A DNA stretch of 10,110 bases, taken from assembly GCA_964492545.1 (NCBI GenBank), contig CAZBKO010000086.1, positions 1 through 10,110 of the forward strand, read 5' to 3'. The stretch's first letter is position 1, and each line of letters starts with the position of its first letter. Positions 6,831 to 10,110 of the stretch are shown one piece after another. Below the pieces are notes generated by a model. It saw only the letters and a list, made by a program, of their open reading frames with translations, made no database searches and had not been told where the DNA came from. The position numbers and the translations under genes are program-made. This DNA is from RGIG1934 sp964492545. Lineage in GTDB: Bacteria > Bacillota > Clostridia > Lachnospirales > Lachnospiraceae.

Positions 6831-6859
6831 ATACTACATTTTATAGAGTTAAAAGTCAA
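6831..6859 (-). promoter_or_regulatory. Sigma-A-type promoter of the HPr-like gene
   Basis: On the minus strand, TTGACT (6859-6854) and TAGTAT (6836-6831) are separated by exactly 17 bases. Transcription would begin near 6824, leaving a leader of about 65 bases before the AGGAGG site. This is the best-matching promoter in the window. A GTGAG/CTCAC pair (6796-6800 and 6816-6820) within the leader could form a small hairpin. Confidence 0.65.
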
Positions 6860-6898
6860 TGGTTTTTGGAAAATAAAGATACTATAAAGGAGCTGAAT

Positions 6899-8233
6899 AT
6901 GCAAAAAATGAATAAAAAAGTAGCATTACACAATTTGGGATGCAAAGTTAATTCTTATGAAACCGATGCAATGGCCAAATTACTTGAAGAAAACGGATAT
7001 GAGATAGTTTCGTTTGAGCCAGGGGCAGACATTTATATAATAAATACATGTACCGTAACTAACATAGCAGACAGGAAATCAAGACAAATGCTTCACAAAG
7101 CCAAGAAAATGAATCCACAGGCAATAGTTGTTGCGGTTGGATGCTATGTTCAGGCGGCAGGCGAAGAGCTAAAGGCGGATGAAGCCATAGACATAATAGT
7201 TGGAAACAACAGAAAACACAACATTGTTGAGGTTCTGGCCGACTATGAAAACAGTAAAAATGCTGATCAAATTATAGACATTAATAAGGATAATGAGTAT
7301 GAAGAAGCCTTTTGCATGAATGAATCAAGCGACCATGTTAGAGCATTTGTAAAGATTCAGGATGGCTGCAATCAATTCTGCAGCTACTGTATTATTCCTT
7401 TTGCAAGGGGAAGAGTGCGCAGTAGAAAAATGGAAGACATAATAACAGAGGTTACTGCAATTGCCAAAAGGGGATATAAAGAAATTGTTCTCACAGGAAT
7501 TCATTTAAGCTCCTATGGAATTGATTTTAATAATGAGGTTACCTTGATAGATGCTATCCTTAGCTGTGCGAGAATAGAAGGAATAGAAAGAATAAGGCTC
7601 GGCTCATTGGAACCACGAATAATAACAGATGATTTTATTGAAGCATTGTCAAAAGAAAAGAAATTTTGCCCTCATTTTCATTTATCAATGCAGAGCGGAT
7701 GCGATGCAACTTTAGAGAGAATGAATAGAAAATATACATCAGGTGAATACTATGAAAAATGTGAGTTAATTAGAAAAACATTTCCATATGCTGCAATAAC
7801 CACTGATGTTATAGTGGGATTTCCACAGGAAACTGATGCTGAATTCAACATAACCAGGGAATTTGTTCAGAAGGTTAATTTTGCTGAAATGCATGTGTTT
7901 AAGTATTCAAGGAGAAATGGTACAAGAGCAGCTGTTATGGAACAACAGGTGGATGATAGAATCAAGAGCCTGAGAAGTGCAGAATTGATTGAGGCTGAGA
8001 AAAAAATGCACACTCAATTCACAAAAACATTTATAGGACAAAAGCTGGATGTTCTAGTTGAAGAAAAAATAGAATTGAATGGTAAAGCGTATTATACCGG
8101 ATATACAAAGGAGTATGTCAAGGTTGTTTTTGAATGTAATGACAGCATTGAAAATGAAATTATACACGTGAATGGAGTCGACCTGGTGTATGATGAAAAA
8201 TCGAAAGAAGAAATTTTACTTGCCGAAATGTAA
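6899..8233 (+). CDS. mtaB: tRNA t6A37 methylthiotransferase MtaB
   Basis: MtaB is a radical-SAM enzyme that adds a methylthio group to N6-threonylcarbamoyladenosine at position 37 of ANN-decoding tRNAs, giving ms2t6A. The 444-residue protein has the N-terminal UPF0004 domain with three cluster cysteines, C15 (LGCKVNSYETD), C51 (NTCTVTN) and C82 (VGCY). The radical-SAM core binds its cluster through C157, C161 and C164 (CNQFCSYC), followed by IIPFARGR, and the product ends in a TRAM RNA-binding domain (about 380-440). The LGCKVNSYETDAM opening separates MtaB from MiaB and RimO. The start is ATG 6899, because AAGGAG lies 6 bases upstream; the longer TTG 6866 reading would run through that site. 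It is divergent from the HPr-like gene, and 60 bases separate it from ireB. Length is usual for the family. Confidence 0.95.
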   Translation: MQKMNKKVALHNLGCKVNSYETDAMAKLLEENGYEIVSFEPGADIYIINTCTVTNIADRKSRQMLHKAKKMNPQAIVVAVGCYVQAAGEELKADEAIDIIVGNNRKHNIVEVLADYENSKNADQIIDINKDNEYEEAFCMNESSDHVRAFVKIQDGCNQFCSYCIIPFARGRVRSRKMEDIITEVTAIAKRGYKEIVLTGIHLSSYGIDFNNEVTLIDAILSCARIEGIERIRLGSLEPRIITDDFIEALSKEKKFCPHFHLSMQSGCDATLERMNRKYTSGEYYEKCELIRKTFPYAAITTDVIVGFPQETDAEFNITREFVQKVNFAEMHVFKYSRRNGTRAAVMEQQVDDRIKSLRSAELIEAEKKMHTQFTKTFIGQKLDVLVEEKIELNGKAYYTGYTKEYVKVVFECNDSIENEIIHVNGVDLVYDEKSKEEILLAEM

Positions 8234-8268
8234 TTTATGTATTAAAATAGAGGTACGAGTTTGGTACG
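8220..8268 (+). promoter_or_regulatory. Candidate promoter of ireB-ruvX-DUF1292 with paired GGTACG repeats at the start site
   Basis: TTGCCG (8220-8225) and TAAAAT (8243-8248) are 17 bases apart and overlap the end of mtaB. The predicted start, near 8255, falls within two GGTACG copies at 8252-8257 and 8263-8268, spaced 11 bases (about one helical turn) apart. A third GGTACG lies at 8562-8567, just before ruvX. The promoter geometry is good; an operator function for the repeats is only a guess. Confidence 0.45.
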
Positions 8269-8293
8269 TGAAATAAGAAAGGCATGAAGTAAT

Positions 8294-8554
8294 ATGAATA
8301 ATTTAAGTAATACACAATATTTCAAAGCACAAATAGATACTAAATTAGACGTTGCCGATGTATTAGAACAGGTATATAGGGCACTTGTTGAGAAGGGATA
8401 TAATCCTGTCAACCAGATTGTTGGATATATTATGTCAGGAGATCCTACATACATTACAAGTCATAATAATGCTAGAAGTATGATTATGAGAGTTGAACGT
8501 GACGAATTGATTGAAGAAGCTTTACAGTTCTATATTAATAACAAGCTTAAATAG
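8294..8554 (+). CDS. ireB: IreB family regulatory phosphoprotein (UPF0297)
   Basis: IreB, studied in Enterococcus faecalis, is a small cytosolic protein phosphorylated by the PASTA-domain kinase IreK and affecting cephalosporin resistance; its biochemical action is not known. The 86-residue product matches the family over its whole length: an N-terminal NTQYFK, then DVADVLEQVYRALVEKGYNPVNQIVGYIMSGDPTYITSHNNAR, the signature of UPF0297. T7 lies where the enterococcal phosphorylated threonine is found. ATG 8294 has an AAAGG site 11 bases upstream, slightly far. It is the first gene of a set, with ruvX 16 bases after its stop and a DUF1292 gene next, an order conserved in B. subtilis (yrzL-yrrK-yrzB). 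Whether a PASTA kinase acts on it here cannot be seen in this window. Confidence 0.93.
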   Translation: MNNLSNTQYFKAQIDTKLDVADVLEQVYRALVEKGYNPVNQIVGYIMSGDPTYITSHNNARSMIMRVERDELIEEALQFYINNKLK

Positions 8555-8570
8555 AAAGTTAGGTACGCAT

Positions 8571-8996
8571 ATGAGAATAATGGGCTTAGACTATGGCTCG
8601 AAGACTGTGGGTATAGCTGTAAGCGATACCCTATTAATTACGGCTCAAAGTGTTGAGATTATTAGAAGAGATTCTGAGAATAAGCTACGTAAGACACTTG
8701 CCAGAATAGAGGAATTAATCTCTGAGTATCAGGTAACAAAACTCGTGTTAGGTTTACCTAAGAATATGAATAATTCAGAAGGAATAAGAGTAGAGAAGAC
8801 AAATGAATTCAAGGCTATGTTGGAGAGAAGAACAGGTCTTGAAGTTGTAATGTGGGATGAGAGACTGACTACAGTGGCAGCCGACAGAGCAATGATTGAA
8901 GCCGGAATAAGAAGAGAAGACAGGAAGAACTATGTGGATAAGATTGCTGCGGCATTTATTCTTCAGGGATATTTAGATTCACAGACTAACAAGTAG
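8571..8996 (+). CDS. ruvX: Holliday junction resolvase-like / pre-16S rRNA nuclease RuvX (YqgF)
   Basis: YqgF-family proteins have an RNase H-like fold; the E. coli member matures the 5' end of 16S rRNA, and other members cut branched DNA. The 141-residue protein carries the family's acidic triad: D7 in MGLDYGSKTVGIAVSD, E97 in WDERLTT, and D123 in NYVDKIAAAFIL, together with VLGLPKNMNNSEG at 59-71. The start is ATG 8571, with an imperfect AGG site 7 bases upstream; it gives the normal family length and puts the first strand at residue 2. A longer reading from TTG 8511 would add 20 residues overlapping ireB and is rejected. It lies between ireB and the DUF1292 gene. Given the rRNA and tRNA modification genes around it, rRNA processing is the more likely job, though this is inference. 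Confidence 0.95.
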   Translation: MRIMGLDYGSKTVGIAVSDTLLITAQSVEIIRRDSENKLRKTLARIEELISEYQVTKLVLGLPKNMNNSEGIRVEKTNEFKAMLERRTGLEVVMWDERLTTVAADRAMIEAGIRREDRKNYVDKIAAAFILQGYLDSQTNK

Positions 8997-9027
8997 ACGA
9001 ACAATTTATGGAAGGAAAGATTAAAAT

Positions 9028-9294
9028 ATGGATAACAAGATTCAGTTTACCGATGAAGACGGAGAAATAGTGGATTTCTATGTAATCGAACAGACAAGAA
9101 TCAATGGAATGAATTATCTTCTCGTAACTGATTCAGATGATGAGGAAGAAGAAGCAGAGGCATATATTCTTAAGGACACTGCAAGCGAAGAAGCGGCAGA
9201 GTCAGTATATGTTATGATAGAGAACGATGAAGAACTTGAATACCTGTCAAAAGTATTTGCAGAATTACTTGGCGATGAAGAGGAACTTATTTAG
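9028..9294 (+). CDS. DUF1292 (UPF0473, YrzB-like) acidic protein of unknown function
   Basis: The 88-residue product is very acidic, with a DSDDEEEEAEAY stretch at about 35-46 and a DEEEL end. It matches the DUF1292 family through its opening FTDEDGEIVDFYVIEQTRINGMNYLLVTD, followed by a second strand pair (AEAYILKD) and a final helix (EELEYLSKVFAELL). It has no signal peptide, membrane segment or catalytic motif. A GGAAGGA site lies 11 bases before ATG 9028. It is the last gene of the ireB-ruvX-DUF1292 trio, 31 bases after ruvX; the conserved order hints at a shared role or shared regulation, but the function is not known. No clear intrinsic terminator follows it, so some readthrough into the RNase J leader is possible. 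Confidence 0.9.
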   Translation: MDNKIQFTDEDGEIVDFYVIEQTRINGMNYLLVTDSDDEEEEAEAYILKDTASEEAAESVYVMIENDEELEYLSKVFAELLGDEEELI

Positions 9295-9306
9295 TATTTA
9301 ATAATA

Positions 9307-9312
9307 TATAAT
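9307..9312 (+). promoter_or_regulatory. Possible -10 element for the RNase J gene
   Basis: TATAAT occurs at 9307-9312 in AT-rich sequence just after the DUF1292 stop, but no convincing -35 hexamer lies 16-18 bases upstream. If used, transcription would start near 9319, placing the leader hairpin at the very 5' end of the RNase J mRNA. Confidence 0.3.
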
Positions 9313-9325
9313 AACGAAATTTTAT

Positions 9326-9415
9326 GATGGTTGAAGTGTATTTATCTCAGTTTAGATGACCTTTACTTTGTATACGACGAGTTATAACTGATAAAGATAA
9401 AATATACATACCATC
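9326..9415 (+). promoter_or_regulatory. Long nested hairpin in the RNase J leader
   Basis: Successive blocks are complementary in the order needed for one long stem: GATGGT (9326-9331) with ACCATC (9410-9415), TGTAT (9337-9341) with ATACA (9404-9408), TTATC (9342-9346) with GATAA (9396-9400), and TCAGTT (9347-9352) with AACTGA (9386-9391), leaving bulges and a loop of about 33 bases. It occupies most of the roughly 160-base gene-free stretch before the RNase J start. It may affect stability or self-regulation of the mRNA, by analogy with other RNases controlled through their leaders. The pairing is visible by eye; its energy was not computed. Confidence 0.45.
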
Positions 9416-9453
9416 TATTATTGTTGTGCATGAAATGAAATGGAGGAATTTTT

Positions 9454-10110
9454 TTGAAAACAAAAACAAACACAGATGCAAAGGTAAAAATAATACCTTT
9501 GGGCGGACTAGAACAAATTGGAATGAATATCACAGCATTTGAATATGATAACAGTATTATAGTTGTTGATTGCGGTTTATCATTTCCGGATGATGATATG
9601 CTTGGAATAGATCTTGTTATACCAGACATAACATATTTGAAAAATAATATTGAGAAGGTTAAAGGATTTGTAATAACACATGGTCATGAGGATCACATTG
9701 GTGCACTGCCATATGTACTTAAGGAAATGAATGCACCTATTTATGCTACTAAGCTTACAATGGGAATTATTGAAACCAAGCTTAAAGAGCATAATCTTAT
9801 GAAGAGTGTTAAGAGAAAGGTTGTTAAGCACGGACAGTACATTAACCTTGGTGATTTTAGAGTTGAATTTATTAAGGTAAATCATAGTATTGCAGATGCG
9901 GCAGCTCTGGCCATATATACACCAGCAGGAATTGTTGTACACACTGGAGATTTTAAGATTGATTACACACCGGTATTTGGAGAACCTACAGATTTAACAA
10001 GATTTGGAGAGTTAGGCAAGAAGGGTGTACTTGCACTTATGAGTGATAGTACTAACGTATTAAGACCGGGATTTACAATGTCAGAAAAGACTGTTGGAAA
10101 GACCTTTGAT
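9454..10110 (+). CDS. rnj: Ribonuclease J, N-terminal part; 3' end outside window
   Basis: RNase J is a zinc-dependent metallo-beta-lactamase ribonuclease with 5'-3' exonuclease and endonuclease activity, central to mRNA decay and rRNA maturation in Firmicutes. The frame is open for 219 codons to the window edge; a full enzyme is about 550-600 residues. Visible are the opening VKIIPLGGLEQIGMN, VVDCGLSFPDDDMLGIDLVIPD, the metal-binding HGHEDH at 76-81, H144 in NHSIADA, D166 in HTGDFKID, and MSDSTN near 200. The start is TTG 9454 (read as Met), 7 bases after a GGAGG site; the next in-frame ATG lies inside the conserved core, so TTG is the reasonable choice. The gene has a 160-base leader with a long inverted-repeat structure. 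Whether it is RNase J1 or J2 cannot be settled from this fragment. Confidence 0.95.
   Translation, partial: MKTKTNTDAKVKIIPLGGLEQIGMNITAFEYDNSIIVVDCGLSFPDDDMLGIDLVIPDITYLKNNIEKVKGFVITHGHEDHIGALPYVLKEMNAPIYATKLTMGIIETKLKEHNLMKSVKRKVVKHGQYINLGDFRVEFIKVNHSIADAAALAIYTPAGIVVHTGDFKIDYTPVFGEPTDLTRFGELGKKGVLALMSDSTNVLRPGFTMSEKTVGKTFD

Noticed and set aside
6866..6898. TTG 6866 as mtaB start
   Set aside because: AAGGAG at 6887-6892 is ideally placed for ATG 6899, and the added residues are not part of the family.
8511..8570. TTG 8511 as ruvX start
   Set aside because: It would overlap the end of ireB and add 20 residues before the conserved first strand; ATG 8571 gives the family length.
9363..9942. 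Two minus-strand frames (9363-9629 and 9580-9942)
   Set aside because: They are antisense to the RNase J coding region and its leader; the plus-strand frame carries all catalytic motifs.
1..10110. Search for CRISPR arrays, tRNA/rRNA genes, transposases, phage genes, CIRCE operators and toxin-antitoxin pairs
   Set aside because: None was seen on either strand by reading; the window is core-genome housekeeping sequence.

Overview
This AT-rich window carries ordinary Gram-positive (Firmicutes) core genes. Arginine codons are mostly AGA, ribosome binding sites are AGGAGG-like, and the gene order and protein sequences (His-less HPr-like protein, ireB-ruvX-DUF1292 cluster, ThiI without rhodanese, RNase J) fit the Clostridia, most likely a gut Lachnospiraceae relative of Agathobacter, Roseburia or Lachnospira. 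That family-level placement is an inference from sequence style, not a database result.

Layout: The window opens inside dnaK (C-terminal 300 residues), followed by a strong intergenic hairpin and dnaJ. Next comes a compact 142-bp repeat-bounded module, then prmA (ribosomal protein L11 methyltransferase), rsmE (16S rRNA m3U1498 methyltransferase), a NifS/IscS-type cysteine desulfurase and thiI (tRNA 4-thiouridine synthase), all on the plus strand and closely spaced. A small HPr-family gene lies on the minus strand with its own terminator and a good promoter. The plus strand resumes with mtaB (ms2t6A37 methylthiotransferase), the ireB-ruvX-DUF1292 trio behind its own candidate promoter, and the 5' two-thirds of a leader-bearing RNase J gene that runs off the right edge.

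How the genes work together: DnaK and DnaJ are protein-folding chaperones. Most of the rest modifies or matures the translation apparatus: L11 methylation, 16S rRNA methylation, thiolation of tRNA U8 (the desulfurase presumably feeds sulfur to ThiI), methylthiolation of tRNA A37, pre-16S rRNA end processing (RuvX/YqgF) and RNA turnover (RNase J). IreB is a phosphoprotein linked in other Firmicutes to Ser/Thr kinase signalling.

No phage, CRISPR, defence, transposase, tRNA or rRNA gene is visible, and no undescribed multi-gene system. The parts worth a second look are non-coding or small: the dnaJ-prmA module, in which a translation start region is duplicated around a 46-codon frame and a CpG-rich segment unlike its surroundings; an HPr-like protein without the phosphorylatable histidine; and a long nested hairpin in the leader of the RNase J gene. 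There is no gene-free stretch longer than about 160 bases.
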